From the NCBI GenBank assembly GCA_022818135.1, contig JAFMSR010000017.1, positions 11,856,561 through 11,920,560 of the forward strand: a stretch of DNA of 64,000 bases, read 5' to 3'. A model generated the notes under the pieces. That model saw only the letters and a list, made by a program, of their open reading frames with translations. It was not told where the DNA came from and did not search any database. Made by a program: the position numbers and the translations under genes. The stretch is from Saxidomus purpurata. Lineage: Eukaryota; Mollusca; Bivalvia; Venerida; Veneridae. Shown here one piece after another: positions 11,194 through 23,893 of the stretch; the stretch's first letter is position 1, and the number at the start of each line of letters is the position of its first letter.

Positions 11194-11897
11194 TGGTTTT
11201 GGTTTTGGTTGACGGGTCTCTATTTGTTTTTGTGTTGGTATGTTGATGGGTTTGACGGGTGGCATTGGTGGTGCCTTTTCTTCTTCTGCTGTGATGAGAT
11301 CTAGCATACATTTGTTTTTAGCTCCGGAGAATTGTCGTGGTTGTTTAATTATATAGTTGGAGAAGTTTGGTTTTAGTTTTATTTTCTGTGCTTTTAGTTT
11401 TATTTTCTGTGCTTTGATACTGCTGTCTGTACATGCAACTTTAACTGCTTTTAAGAGTTTGACATATGCGTAAGACTGTTAAAGGTTTGGTTCAGACGTT
11501 GTGTGGCATGTCGTTATATGCAGATTGACAGTTGGCGTCTCATCTTCCGTCGTGCCATGATATTGCTGATGGTTTGTTATTGAGTAAAAATTATATGGAA
11601 TTCAGTAAGATTTTTTGTCTTTTCATTGGTGATCAGTTCTGTTAAGATGAACAGTGGTGTTGGCCACCTGTATACTGGTTGTTCTGTTAGTAGTGGGTCG
11701 TCCGGTTGCCATGTGTAGAGTAATAGGAGTTGTTGTCCTCCCTATCTTGTTTTATTTCCTTCTTCGTCGTAGCTAAGGTGTGTTGGTACTATAGGTGTGT
11801 CTGAAATGTCTATTGTCATATTTTCTAGGATGACTGTATACCAGTCTTTGTTCATTGATTTGTAGTCGTGCCATAATTATAGTGGTTTAGGAGGCAT
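11194..11897 (-). pseudogene. Unidentified decayed coding tract, copy 1
   Basis: On the minus strand ATG 11897 follows an acceptor-like 'ttaatttcag'. The frame reads MPPKPL, a TAA, then LWHDYKSMNKDWYTVILENM and on to YDEEGNKTR, a TAG, then GGQQLLLLYTWQPDDPLL and ITNEKTKNLTEF. After a frameshift another frame continues (TTEDETPTVNLHITTC, then SYAYVKLLKAVKVACTDSS, FSGAKNKCMLDLI) into a Pro/Lys/Gln-rich end (PPMPPVKPINIPTQ) cut by element B. The composition is protein-like over about 230 codons, yet it has stops and a frameshift, shared with copy 2 (58695-59400). Family unknown; a viral or transposon origin cannot be excluded. Confidence 0.35.
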
Positions 11898-11899
11898 CT

Positions 11900-13800
11900 G
11901 AAATTAAAGGTAAGTCTTAATAATCTGTTGGGACCCCGTAGTAAGGTGAGCTAATTAGAAAAAAATGCTGTTACAGATGAGATGAATCAAACATTACATG
12001 TTATATTAGATCATACAAAGGATCGAGGCTAATTTTTCACCATTGATATCGAAAAAAACAAGCTGTCTGTCAAAAATGGTCAAGGGACTTGAAATAGTTA
12101 TGTCATAGGTTGGGGTGGACAATATAATGAAATTTCAGGATGTGCAAATCGCCACTGTATTTTCAACTGAAAAGGCATTATTTTCCTAAAAACAACGTCG
12201 TAAATGGCCAAAAAGTACGGTAAATCCAACCTTTTATTTCGTCGTTGGCTCGAATGTTCTACAAAACAACAAAAGCTTTCGATATGCCTTCAACATACGA
12301 TTATAATATGTGTACAGTGGCGCATTCTTTGCGCCCATGTAAGTTTACCATCTCACATTATATATGAGAAAAGTCGCGTTTTCTTACTCGAAGCGTTACC
12401 TTGATTCGTTAAAAACTATACCTCTTTTCATTTCGTGCACCTGATGATGACGTAGATTACGGAGCCTGTATATAGTAGTACTGTCAGTATAGTTGTCAGC
12501 GTGTACGATAGATAAAGGTATCGCTTTTGGCGGAGCTAACTACAGAATTTGACATCAACGTCATTGTGTATGTTATGCAAACACTGTTCAAATTGAAATC
12601 TGTAGTATATCATTATTCAGTTCAATTTGATTTGTGCTCAAATTTTGCGGACGTTTAAAAGAGGTGTTCAGCTATCCCTTCCGCAACTAATGCATTGTGC
12701 GGTGCAAACCTTCACATTAAGGTCATTTTCAGAATGATTTTCTTTTATGTCCTTACCGCTAGGTTTAACAAAAAAAGTGATTATGTAAAGTATGTTTCAA
12801 AGGGACGATGTCACTGCGTTCGGTTTCAATAGACTAAACATCAAACTGCAATCATCCACACTTAATCATATAGTGCAACAATTTAGCTAATGATTTATAC
12901 CTGGGTTGATTTAAAGGTCAGTTGGCCGAAGGTTGATGCTTTCAATTTTCTTCTCATTTTGTATTTTCTTTTGTAAATGAAATCGATTGGACACATAACA
13001 ACGAACATCTATTTACCGGATTGATACTTCTTAACAACACTATATAATTGTTTTCGGTACAAGATGTGATGGTAGTACTAGTGTTGAAGAATACTACGCT
13101 GGTTGACGAAAGGTTGTTGACAGGTCGTCTGATTTTATCAGTCTTATCATTATTCAAGGACAATTTAACATGGTCCAAAACAAATAGGCAAAATTGTACC
13201 CAAACAGAAACAGTCTCAAGAAAATTTAATTTAACCATTTTTAATTCTTTTTATACACAAAAATGAACTGACACACAGAGATATAAGTACATTTAATATA
13301 GTAATCCTTGACGCATTTTTATGACATATCTGAAAATATATATTCAAAAGCTCATTGATATATAGTTCTCCGTCCCAAACAATGTTGTTAACTGCAAAAC
13401 ATCGCAACCATTGAACAAATTCTTGTCGCTCTTGTTCGTGCATTATAACATTTAAGGAAAACATAAAATCTTCCATTAGACTAAAACTTCTCTTTTTCAA
13501 AAGTTAGTTACTATATCTGACCTTGGATATACTGATAATAATCAATATGTCTTGTCAAGTTTTAACTTACAAAAGAGGATACTAGTTGAATCAATATATT
13601 GTTCCCGGTTGTTATAGGAATTTCCAAATTTCAAAAGCGCGCAACCTAATCTGAAACTTGATCGCTAAGGATTTTCATAAATTTAACAAAAAAAGAAAAC
13701 CTACTTTAGTCTATCAATAAAGATCTCTGACCCCTATATTTTCAAAACGGTGTGATCGATAAACTACCCGCCAAGTTTAAAATGGTTGTCAGGAATTTCC
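11900..13800. other. Duplicated non-coding stretch
   Basis: Minus-strand ORFs of 89 and 94 codons (13231-13500 and 12954-13238) are preserved in copy 2, but the two copies are nearly identical throughout, so preservation is not evidence of selection. I recognise no domain. No splice or promoter structure is supported. Confidence 0.4.
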
Positions 13801-13839
13801 AAATTTTAAAAGCGCGCAACCTTACATGTATCTGAAACT

Positions 13840-14075
13840 TGATCACGAAGGATTTTCATTCAAACATTTCTCCACTGGAAGCCGCAATCTTGGCGATGTT
13901 GGTGGTTTTAACCGCCATAGTAGGCCGTGGAAGCCCTCTCCAGTCGCCATATTGGTGGTGCAGGTAGTTCAAAATGCCTGCGAATTAGAGCCGCCAAATA
14001 TTCCCCGCCAGTCCGCCATCTTGGGTCCGGTGGTGCTGGCGTTTTAAACCGCCAAAGATGCCCGCGAGAGCCCTT
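13840..14075. repeat. GC-richer insert with repeated 'ccgcca' words
   Basis: A local block richer in G+C than its surroundings, with repeated 'accgccat', 'gagccgccaa' and 'gtccgccatcttgg' words and imperfect inverted segments, followed by a piece of the 400-bp dispersed repeat (14088-14215). Identical in copy 2 (61335-61575). Probably an old MITE; the short ORF across it is not convincing. Confidence 0.35.
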
Positions 14076-14799
14076 TTTACCCTACTTTTATCTGTAATGA
14101 CTTGAATGCATAGCTTAAACTTTTAGGTTAAATTACAATATTTCCGAATATTCTATTATTTATGTTTTTGAGGTTATTTAGTTTGACATCAGTTATAGGG
14201 TAGATCTATGTCCCTTTTAAACGCACTGTGGCCTTTACTTTCCAAACGGTTCATCGCATAGTTCGACATTTTCAACATTACTGATTGCATCAAGCGGGGG
14301 AGAGGGGGGCATTTGTGTTTTAAAAATAGCTCTTGTTACATATAAGTAAAAGTTGATGTAAAATAGCGAAAACTGCAGTGCGAGTTGCAATGGGAACGAC
14401 TTTAATCGAACAAAACTATATCGCTTGTATTCGAAAAATAGAAATAGTCAAGAATACTGTTTGAAGGGAGACTAGTAACTTTTCAAAAACTTTCTTAGCT
14501 ATTTGTTTGTCACCCTTTGAAGAACTTTATCCAGTTGCGATCTGCCTTTTTTACTTTTAAAAGCTATTTTACACCCTTAAATATTTCAATAATTTGCCCA
14601 TACTCCTAAAAATACTCTAGATAATGTTATAAGCAAGATATCGTGACGTCATAGACCATGTATCGAGTGGTGAAACCACAGTTATTATCTACTGTTGTAG
14701 CACACAGATCCTACATCTACCATACCATTAAAACTACTGATTGCTGTAATATTGACACATCGCCCCCATCTTGATATCATCTGATTGCCCGTCTACACT

Positions 14800-15000
14800 T
14801 CTCCATAAACTTCGAATATAACGACCCCGGATATAGCGAAATTCCGGATTATAAGGAACATTCTTTTGGGGACCGAGTATTTTCTTTCTTTATTTTATAT
14901 GAAAACCATATCTGTATACATGTATAACGAACTCCGGATATAAGAAACAAATTTTAATTGTCCGAAGGAATTCGTTATAAACGGAATTTACTGTACTTCT
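14800..15000. repeat. MITE-like segment with 'cggatataacgaa' words
   Basis: Direct and inverted copies of 'gaatataacga', 'ccggatatagcga' and 'ttcgttataaacggaattta' within 200 bp, a pattern seen in short non-autonomous DNA transposons of invertebrates. Also at 62296-62495 in copy 2. Boundaries uncertain. Confidence 0.4.
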
Positions 15001-16531
15001 ATACATATTTGTTTAACGGACTTCAGTACTCATGACTGGCAGTATCAAACATTAAATGAAACAATGCGTCGTACTTCACTTAAAATGTGAACGAAAAGGA
15101 TTTGCCTGACCACACTAATGCTTTAACCATTAAGAGTATATATTTGTTGCCTCTGTTCTGCTGATAATATCTGACACGATAAATAGGATATATTTATTTT
15201 CACTGATCAAAGTTATTTTTATGTTATTTTGTCAATTTAAGATCGAGGCTTTTAGTTTAATTACATTGTGCTTTTATCAGTAAATTACTAACTTGACTTA
15301 CTTATAGAGGTAATTGGATGTGTTTCAAACTACGCGAGCAAGTTAGATTAATATATCGTTTAGAGTTATGAAGTATGTTTCACTTCAATTTACAATAGGC
15401 TATATGCTTTATGTGTAAAATTTTCAGTTACAAACCATTTTCTAGTAGATTATTTTTGTAAAATGCCAACATTTTACTGGACTTCTGTATATAAATCTTA
15501 AATGTATAATGCATTGTTACGTGTCACAACTTCATGTTCAAAGCGTGGCTACATTGTATGATTAAAAAACGCTCATCACCAATGTTGACTATAGCAAGAC
15601 AGTGTATTAAAGTAGGGATCAAACTTGTTACACTGAGCCAGAAAATTCATTTTGTAGTCTGGAAGTGTGTTAACTTTTGCACGAATGATGTTGGACAAGA
15701 ACTAAAATGTACATATACCACTTGTGCAAGCTACACTCATCCACATTTATTTGTATTGTAAAGTCAGTACTTAATCAACCGTTTACAATGTAAACGGATA
15801 TAATAGTACCGCACTTGTTTGAACATTGTCAAATAGCCAAGGAATTAAACATGAAATACACTAATATTATGATGTCAAGAATATGATTGGTTAGCTTAGA
15901 GTAGTGTTAGCATAAAGTGACTTTTGTGAGATAGAAATCTCATTAAAAATGTACATGGAATGTTGCACTTTCTGTAAGCTATTGATTTTACTAGCTGTCA
16001 CACAATTTTCATATTCATTGAAACACTCACCGACATTATTATCAGTAAAACACAGTAAAAATATAAAAATGACAGGCTGTACTTGATGCAATTAAATCAA
16101 ATGGACCTTAGATCCGTGAGAAAATGAAAATAAGTAGATAATCATCTTAATTTTACAAATATACTAAATGTGCTGGGACAAATATTTTTTATTGGATCAT
16201 TAAAACTTGTGTCAATTGTCAGATATCTACAATGATTGAACCCCATTTACTTTTATTATAATGTAAACAGGGTTGGTGAATTTGAATGTGTCACTCATAT
16301 ACTGAACTACTCAAGCCAAGATATCAAAAGGGTATGTGTGTACGCTAAAGAACTATCATTATGATAGACTTTACGATCATTTTAATAATACTGCCTCACT
16401 CAAATAGCCAAAATGTTTAAACGAGTTTGTTGCGTGCTAATCACACTTTTGCGGACACAAACTATAAGATTTTTTTTTGTAAACAAAAATCAACCCCGCT
16501 CGATCAAGCTGGAACGTGATCAGTGCAGAGC
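15001..16531. other. Non-coding, end of duplicated block and unique flank
   Basis: Homology to copy 2 ends at about 16062. A short palindrome (ccgtttacaatgtaaacgg) lies at about 15780. No gene seen. Confidence 0.4.
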
Positions 16532-16874
16532 TTTAAAGCTGCTCGCTCTTAGATTTTGGTAAAACAATAAAGTTCTTCAAACTGTATGAAAATAACATTT
16601 TAGAACATATAGTCATATAAAAAGGTTCCAGTATAAATTCCCGTAAAGTATATCTGTAGATTTGAAATAATACGCTACCAAATAGTTAGCGTTGCAAACG
16701 CTTTTGAACTTCCAATATAAGCATATAGTGTAGCGGTACCGTAAAACCAGGCTTTTCAATCGATTTTTGCAAATTCCTACCTAGATTTTTACTTAGTTTT
16801 ATATTTATGGATTTGTATGTAAGTTTTGAGAGAAACAAATATTTTCAACGGCAACTGAGAGCGAGCAGCTTTTA
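16532..16874. mobile_element. TTAA-flanked MITE (GCTGCTCGCTCTCAG termini)
   Basis: Terminal inverted repeats: left 'taaagctgctcgctcttag', right 'ctgagagcgagcagctttta'. Internal landmarks 'aaagttcttcaaactgtatg' and 'gtagcggtaccgt' match the other copies (32319-33134, 45582-45808, 46858-47172, 55169-55525). TTAA at both ends in most copies suggests a piggyBac-related non-autonomous family. Confidence 0.7.
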
Positions 16875-18479
16875 ATATTAAACTGAAATGAAGCAAAGTA
16901 TACTTGTATATGAAAATATCGACATGATAGATCAGATTTGTTTTGTCAAAACACGTCGAAATGAAAGATCGAATGACTTGATCACAGAATCGTAAACAGT
17001 AACCTTGACTCTGAACTCCAATCCTTACGACAGTCACATCGGTCTACCTTTTTTTTTGTTTTGTTTTTTTTTTCAAATATATATTTGCAATAACATTGCA
17101 GTAGTATTCAGGTATTCATGATTTAGTGTGATATCAGTATGATGGTGCCATAGAGACAGCTTGGCTATCACCTGTTGCAAACTCTTGTAGACATGATCCT
17201 AGTCTAAGTGTTTGGGTCTACATTGAAAGCAGAACATGGGTGCTGTTTTAATTCAACGCTGGGGGCAGTAACACTGCACAAATTATTTGACATATCAAAG
17301 GTATGATATTTTTCGTTTTTAAGAGTTCCAATGTGAAAAGAGAATATTTAAACTGAATTATTTCAAACCGATCATGGCCTTGATTTATGAATAAATTAAT
17401 TAGTGATTGTGCTGAACAAACCAATTTTCATGAACATATCGTGCATGAGCGGTACGTTTCGTTGCAATAATGGCAAATATTGTTTATAAACGACTCTAAT
17501 TTGTCAGATAAAAATGTAAACGTGAAATTATTTGATATGTTTATTAAAGCTTTTATTGTTCGGCCAGTATAAAAACCGATATCGGTGAAACATGTCGGTA
17601 TCTTCCGGTATCGGGTAATGTAGATCCATTACGTTACTATGACTCGATTTTTGTTAATTTAAAATTTACAATCACACTTCAGCTTGTTTTTTTATCATAG
17701 AAGTATCACTGTACAGTCACTGACAGTCAATTCTAATCAGACATTTCATGTTAGAGCAATACGCTGACAGGTAGCCAAAGTCAACTAAATGACCAGGGAC
17801 ACTTTCTATTTTTATCAGACTGGTTTACATTCTATGTTATCAGACTGGTTTACAGCAATAAACTGACAGGTCATTGGTCGGGATGCACTTTAAAATAACA
17901 CGACTTTTCAGTAGTCGTGATAATGTGCATTACTTTTTTACAAATATTTTGACTGCAAACGATTTAAAGTGTGGGGATAGAGGTAGGAATAGTATTGTAT
18001 ATTCAAGAATCACTTAAATAGAACATATCGTAGAAGATATTATAATACTGCTGCGTTAACTTTGTTTTAACTAAGGCTGAATGGAAACGGGGATCGTGTG
18101 GACAATCTAATAAATCCTGATGGAAGAAAAATGGAAAGAGCGTAAAGATTTTTGAAATCTTTTTCATGAATATGTTTTTGTTTCTTTATAAGTCATAAAT
18201 GATATACAACACGTTCTGATGAGAATAGTCACCTTTCTGATTGTGCCTTAACTATGCCATTTTCAACATTTGTTTTCAAATATCAATATCTATGTATAAT
18301 TTCGTTAGAATTAACGGTTTTTCCTATATGAACACTCATGTTTGTGTTATATAGAACAAAAACGTGTTATTGATACTAAATATTTTATTACTTTTCACAT
18401 TAAGTACATACATGATAATGATATTACAAACGTACTTGCTTATACAAAATGTCAGTTAAACAACTTAGTGCACAAAAAC
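16875..18479. other. Intergenic, no gene recognised
   Basis: AT-rich sequence with homopolymer T runs (17049-17072) and a repeated phrase 'cagactggtttaca' (about 17818 and 17840). No ORF with recognisable motifs on either strand. Confidence 0.4.
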
Positions 18480-18733
18480 AATTGACTGAATTCAGTCACT
18501 AACTGACCATACATTCATAGCATATATGAATTTGTACTCCAAGATGATTCGAATATGATTGAAATTGCATCTGACTGAATTTCAGTCATTCCTGATTTCA
18601 CTATCTGCAACTGGAGAAGCAATGAAAGTTTTTCGGTAAACAAAGTAAGAAGCTAGGCCGACAGTGACTGAATTCAGTCACGAAATAGCATTCATTTAGG
18701 CTATAATTGTATCTGATAGAATTCAGTTATTTC
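18480..18733. repeat. Repeated palindromic motif gtgactgaattcagtcac
   Basis: Copies at about 18484, 18572 (one inserted base), 18664 (perfect 18-bp palindrome) and 18713 (degenerate), spaced roughly 50-90 bp in a loosely tandem arrangement. It runs straight into the assembly gap, which suggests the array was collapsed or unassembled there. Confidence 0.55.
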
Positions 18734-19233
18734 NNNNNNNNNNNNNNNNNNNNNNNNNNNNNNNNNNNNNNNNNNNNNNNNNNNNNNNNNNNNNNNNNNN
18801 NNNNNNNNNNNNNNNNNNNNNNNNNNNNNNNNNNNNNNNNNNNNNNNNNNNNNNNNNNNNNNNNNNNNNNNNNNNNNNNNNNNNNNNNNNNNNNNNNNNN
18901 NNNNNNNNNNNNNNNNNNNNNNNNNNNNNNNNNNNNNNNNNNNNNNNNNNNNNNNNNNNNNNNNNNNNNNNNNNNNNNNNNNNNNNNNNNNNNNNNNNNN
19001 NNNNNNNNNNNNNNNNNNNNNNNNNNNNNNNNNNNNNNNNNNNNNNNNNNNNNNNNNNNNNNNNNNNNNNNNNNNNNNNNNNNNNNNNNNNNNNNNNNNN
19101 NNNNNNNNNNNNNNNNNNNNNNNNNNNNNNNNNNNNNNNNNNNNNNNNNNNNNNNNNNNNNNNNNNNNNNNNNNNNNNNNNNNNNNNNNNNNNNNNNNNN
19201 NNNNNNNNNNNNNNNNNNNNNNNNNNNNNNNNN
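18734..19233. other. Assembly gap, 500 N
   Basis: Exactly 500 N, a conventional scaffolding spacer rather than a measured distance. ORFs spanning it are artefacts. Sequence on the two sides may not be adjacent in the genome. Confidence 0.98.
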
Positions 19234-19444
19234 AGTGCAACTTTTGTCTGATAAAACATATGTCAATGACTATCAAATAAGTACTTTGACGACAAAAATC
19301 AAGACTAACAAGATTCATGTTAGACATGACCATCCCCGTCCCCCCCCCCTCCCCCTCCCGCGCCAAGTGATCTTTCTATGACCAAGAAATTCGAGGCGAG
19401 AGGAATAGATATGGTACAGTTTCTTATTTAGTAAAATATCAATA

Positions 19445-20355
19445 TTCGGCGGGGATAATTAGGCAAGGTAGAGATATGGTTCTTTGGCATGTACTTCCTA
19501 TAATTGTGCTCTATCACTGAGTGATGTTTCAAGTACTTCCATTCAGTACTGTTGTAGTTATGCTAAAGAGAAGATTATGCTTTGTCCAAGATAAATCAAT
19601 AAAGGGATACAATTAAAAACACACATACAGAGTTATTGTTCTTGGGCACTGCACTTCCCCAGTGTGTCCTCTCTCACTATTTGCACTTTGAAGGAATTTA
19701 CTTCAGTACTTTTCGAGTTATGCTCAAGAAAATAAAATTTGATAAAGGGGGATAATTCAAAAATTAAGTACAGTCAAGATTCTTGAGTACCGCACTTCCC
19801 CTCATTGTGCTCTATAACTGTATAAAATTTCAAGCTATACCCTTCAGTTCTTTAGGAGTTATGCTCCGGACAAGATAAATCAAGAAAATGTATAAAAAAA
19901 GGAAAGTAATTCAGAAAGTAAGCAAATAAGTTACGGTTCTTTAGCACTGCACTTTCCATCACTGTATTAAGTTTCAAGTAATTATCTTTAGTACTTTTTG
20001 AATTATGCTCCGGAAAAGAAAAATGAAAAAATGTAACGAAGGGGATTAATTAAAAAAATCGGCAAGATAGAGTTATGGTTCTAAGGCACTGCACTTACCC
20101 CCATTGCACTCTATCACTGCATTAAGTTTCAAGTAATTCCCTTTAGTACTTTTGGAGTTATGCTCCGGACAAGAAAAATAAAGAAAATGTAACAAAGTGG
20201 AATGATTAAAAAAATAAAGTTACGGTTCTTAAGCTATGCACTACCTATCGATGCCCTCTGTCTGTGTTTAAAATTTCAAGTAATTCCCTTCAGTAATTTT
20301 GGAGTAATGCTCCGGACAACAGTGTGACGGATGGACGGATGGAGCCCGTTACTAT
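19445..20355. repeat. Diverged relative of the 146-bp tandem array
   Basis: About six degenerate units with 'ggcactgcacttcccc', 'gtgctctatcactg', 'caagtaattcccttcagtac' and 'ggagttatgctccggacaag'. Ends in 'gtgtgacggatggacggatg'. Same family as 1-1185 but much older, as units differ strongly from each other. Confidence 0.7.
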
Positions 20356-20639
20356 AAAAAAATACCTTCGAGTTTAGAAGTGCATGTTTGGCTCATTTTT
20401 CCACAAAAACTACATAGTTTTATCAAATAGAAATCACTGTGTTTATATCATTTAAACACCCGTGTAAATGCTAAACAAAAGAAATCACTTTAAACATCCG
20501 TGAAGATGCAAACTACATAGTCTGAACAAAAAGAAATATTCACTGTCTCTATATGATTTAAAAATCCGTGAAGATGCAACGAGCCTTAATTTGTTTTATA
20601 TAATGCACAAAATAGTCACAAAAAAGGCCTTGTCAAAAT

Positions 20640-22250
20640 ATACCAAATTCAATGGTTTAACAGAATACAAAATTCGAAAGTATGGTGTACCATCTGCGTA
20701 ATAAATACGATTATAATTTTCAGTATTATACCAACTATCTGACATACCCAGAATATCTAGAATTAGTATTAATTGATGTGTAATATTCAAGCCTTTGTAT
20801 GTAGATTCTAATGTCATTTACTGTGTCTTCTTTTAATCAATACCAATTTAAAACACTCGCTTAACAAGAGAACTGTCGTTTATTTTTATTTTTTTATCCA
20901 GTATCTGATTATATTTAGTTGTCTTCTGATTTTCATCGGTACTCTGCCAAGTTCACCATGCAGCATATATAGATTTGTGGACGTGTTACCTTCAGAATAT
21001 TTCTACAAAACTTTGTGTGAATCAATTCTATATCGTTTCCATGATTACCTTCCTATATTTATGAAAAGCAGCGCAAATAATTTACATTTTTCTGAAGTTT
21101 AGAATTCGAACTGTTGAAAAATAAAGAATAGACTAAATAAGGCTTTTGATGAATGGTCTGCAATATGTTTGTCGGTGCAATGCCAGCTTCCATTTTAAAA
21201 AGAGTTGTACACCTAAATATCATAAATATGAAACTACTTCAATTTTTTCATTATTAAGGAAACCACCATAACTAGTTGGTCTCCCCTCTTTGCAAATAAT
21301 GACTTAAGTTGTGTTTATGTTCATTTCTAAGACCAAATACATTTCAATATTTTTTACATTCTGATTTGGTTGAAAATAATACTTTATCAATATCAAAAAT
21401 AGGCGGAGATCATTTACAGAAAATATTCCATCAAGATCTGAATTTATGTAATTTGCTGTATCATTCACAAACAGATGAACTCGGGTCACTGTTTCACGCC
21501 CTGGTATGAATTGGTTACATTCGGATATACTTGCCCATTATGCTTGAAATAACTGAAGCCGCACAACAGAATAAATTGATCTGATGGCATTTACCATTTT
21601 AGTACTAACGTTTCCAGCAAGAAGAGATTGCCATAGGAACGAACGGTTTATTTTATCAAAAAAAATAATATAGAGTAAACTTTGCGTCTGGAATGCAAAT
21701 ATTTTGATATCACTGAATGTAATAAAAATATACACTCAATCGTACATTTTCCTTTCAGGAACCCAAACTGAGAGTCAACAAGTTTTATAATTCTTTTCAG
21801 CCCAATGGCAGGCAGTTAATCTATAAATAAATTATCTGATAATATATTATCTAAGGTAAAACCGCGGTAGAATTTGTTTCTTTGGGGTTGGCACCTGTAA
21901 AGATGGGGATAATGTAATCCAAGCCCCAAATTTCAGGATAAACTGCAGTTTTTAATATTTTATTGAAGAGTGAAACCAGACGTGTGCGTAGTTTGAAAGA
22001 TTTCTGCCGAGATTCGGTCTGGTCCCGCAGACTTGAATCTATTTTGTTTGAATACTGCTTTATGTATCCCTGTTTCAGATATAGGTAAGTCTAATATTAC
22101 TATCTTCACCATAAAGTGTATTTAAATGTTCATACAACTGTTCAATTTCGATTTCTGCTTCTTTTTATTTTTGTCCGTTTCCGTATATTTTTTTAATTGA
22201 TCTCAAAATTTTGCGTGGCTTGGTAGTTAACATACTTTCCAGTTTTCGTC
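20640..22250 (-). pseudogene. Decayed LINE (non-LTR retrotransposon) reverse transcriptase
   Basis: Minus-strand fragments match the order of a LINE RT. Near 22030 is FKSAGPDRISAEIF; then, through stops, LVDSQFGFLKGKCTIECIF; then FDKINRSFLWQSLL and MVNAIRSIYSVVR (about 21560-21650); then a remnant of the motif before the catalytic site (NDTANYINSDLDGI, about 21430). Further on, GELGRVPMKI (about 20940) and GMSDSWYNTENYN (about 20740) resemble the C-terminal region of molluscan LINEs. The catalytic YADD is not recognisable and many stops and frameshifts are present, so it is inactive. Clade not assigned. Confidence 0.7.
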
Positions 22251-23130
22251 CTTCTTTTAACTTATATTTAGTTTAATTCTACGTTTAATCTTGTTGCATT
22301 TTGTTCGCATTTAGACAAAATGTCTTCTGTTTTCGTCTGTATTATTGTTCAAAAAGAGATGTCTCACCTTAAGCTGTAAGGCAAGCGTCGATGTACCATT
22401 TCGGTTTGTTTGGGTAGGAATTGTTATGAATGGAGCATTTAACAGACTAAACCATACAAATAAGACTTTGTCAAATTGACCTTTACCTTTGTTTCTCGCA
22501 TTTTCAGTATCAAGAAGCTTTAGCTAACAAGCTTACTTCATAACTTGCTAAGGTGATTAAATTTTAACAAGCTAAGATAAATAAATTAATAACTTATAGT
22601 TGTTTACCTTACTTTTGACTGTCCTTTTCCTCCGGAGATTTTCATAGTGACTAAAAGATCATGTATGGCCACAAGGTGTGATCTTATTGTTAATCCTTAT
22701 ACGGTATTTCTTTGTACGTTTTAGTCTACTAAATGCTCCATTTATAGTGGATATAGTAGTGACATTTACTCAGAACCTCCTAACGGATTTTACCGGCTGG
22801 TACTAGGCTATGAGGCGACAATAGGGGTAACACTTGAAAAAAAACGAGGTAAAGTCAGTGAAATCCGAGTTTAAAATCTTTTATCCTTTGATGTCCTATA
22901 ACCACTTTATTTCAAGAAAAAAAAAATGTGTTCAAACTTAAAATGAACAAAACTCTTTAAATAACATATAAATCCCTATAAGAAACCTCAAACGTTTATC
23001 AACTTTCCTTTCGTAAATTTGCTCGGCCTTTTACTACGGAAACATCCGAGCTTCTCAACTTTGCAAGACGCAACCAACCGTATTGCAGTGCTCACGACTG
23101 AGTGCTAAGCATTTAAAATTTGAAAATTTT
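22251..23130. other. Intergenic, no gene recognised
   Basis: AT-rich sequence without recognisable coding or repeat structure. Confidence 0.4.
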
Positions 23131-23375
23131 CGTGAACTTGGCAGACTGGCAGCGTAGCAGCGTGAAGTTGGCAGACTGGCAGTGTAGCAGCGTGAACTTG
23201 GCAGACAGGCAGCATAGCAGCGTAGCAGCGTGAACTTGGCAGACTAGCAGCGTAGCAGCGTGAACTTGGCAGACTTGCAGCGTAGCAGCGTGAACTTGGC
23301 AGACTGGCAGCTTAGCAGCATAGCAGCGAGAACTTGGCAGACTGGCAGCTTAGCAATCTAGCAGCGTGAACTTGG
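23131..23375. repeat. Minisatellite, ~30-bp unit (cagcgtgaacttggcagact)
   Basis: About eight variable units built from 'gcagcgtagcagcgtgaacttggcagactg'. Part of a larger repeated structure: the flank ending in 'gaagcacgaattatgcgtag' is repeated about 280 bp further on with a CAG-rich block after each copy. Confidence 0.75.
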
Positions 23376-23534
23376 CTATTTTGAATGAAATGCAAGTTTA
23401 AAAAACGACAGAAGCACGAATTATGCGTAGATACAATTAATATACACGCCCTTTCATTTTGATATTTTATACCTTATACCGGTTTTCATTAGTTTCCGTT
23501 ACTTGAAGAGTTTTCACTGCAAGCAGACTTTTCG

Positions 23535-23893
23535 CTGCCAGCAGCCCAGCAGCTCAGCAGATCAGCAGCTCAGCAGACCAGCAGCTCAGCACACCAGCAG
23601 ACCAGCTGTTCAGCAGCCGAAACTTCAAAATTTAATATTGTGCTATATTGAATGAAATGGTGTTTTTTTTTAAATACGACGGAAGCACGAATTATGCGTA
23701 GAAACAATAAATAAACGCCCTTTCATTTTGATAGTTTATATTCATAAGTTTACGTTACTTGAAGAGTTTTCGTTGCAAGCCAGCAGCCCAGCAACTCAGC
23801 AGACCAGCCGCTCAGCAAACCAGCAGACCAGCAGCTCAGCAGCTCAGCAGCTTAGCAGATCAGCAGACTAGCAGCTCAGCAGACCAGCAGCTC
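23535..23893. repeat. CAG-rich minisatellites in two duplicated units
   Basis: Two blocks (about 23535-23622 and 23776-23893) of 'cagcagaccagcagctcag' type, separated by a unit that repeats the flank of the previous block ('gaagcacgaattatgcgtag', 'cgccctttcattttgata', 'ttacttgaagagttttc'). The second block is open in one frame (RPAAQQLS-type repeats in a 117-codon ORF from 23759). I regard this as a by-product of the triplet-like unit rather than a gene. Confidence 0.65.

Larger units (their letters stand above)
3746..16062. repeat. Large segmental duplication, copy 1 (Y)
   Basis: Collinear with 48264-63571 in three stretches: 3746-4394 with 48264-48883, 4884-10136 with 48891-54713, and 10150-16062 with 57684-63571. 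Identity is high by eye, with substitutions, small indels, differing tandem-repeat numbers and differing transposon insertions. Copy 2 lacks 4395-4883. Copy 1 lacks the equivalent of 54714-57683. True paralogous duplication and an uncollapsed second haplotype are both possible. Confidence 0.85.

Noticed and set aside
11194..11897. Reading the decayed tract with a ciliate-like code (TAA/TAG as Gln)
   Set aside because: One frame contains only TAA/TAG and no TGA over about 230 codons, but the region is A/C-rich and the second half is fully open in another frame with the normal code. A frameshifted pseudogene is simpler.
12204..12404. 66-codon ORF identical at 59698-59898
   Set aside because: Short, no motif, identity explained by duplication.
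13231..13500. 89-codon minus-strand ORF as a gene
   Set aside because: No motif, no splice support, and conservation in 60725-60994 only reflects the recent duplication.
18701..19381. ORFs of 178-224 codons across the gap
   Set aside because: They are almost entirely N and result only from the absence of stop codons in the gap.
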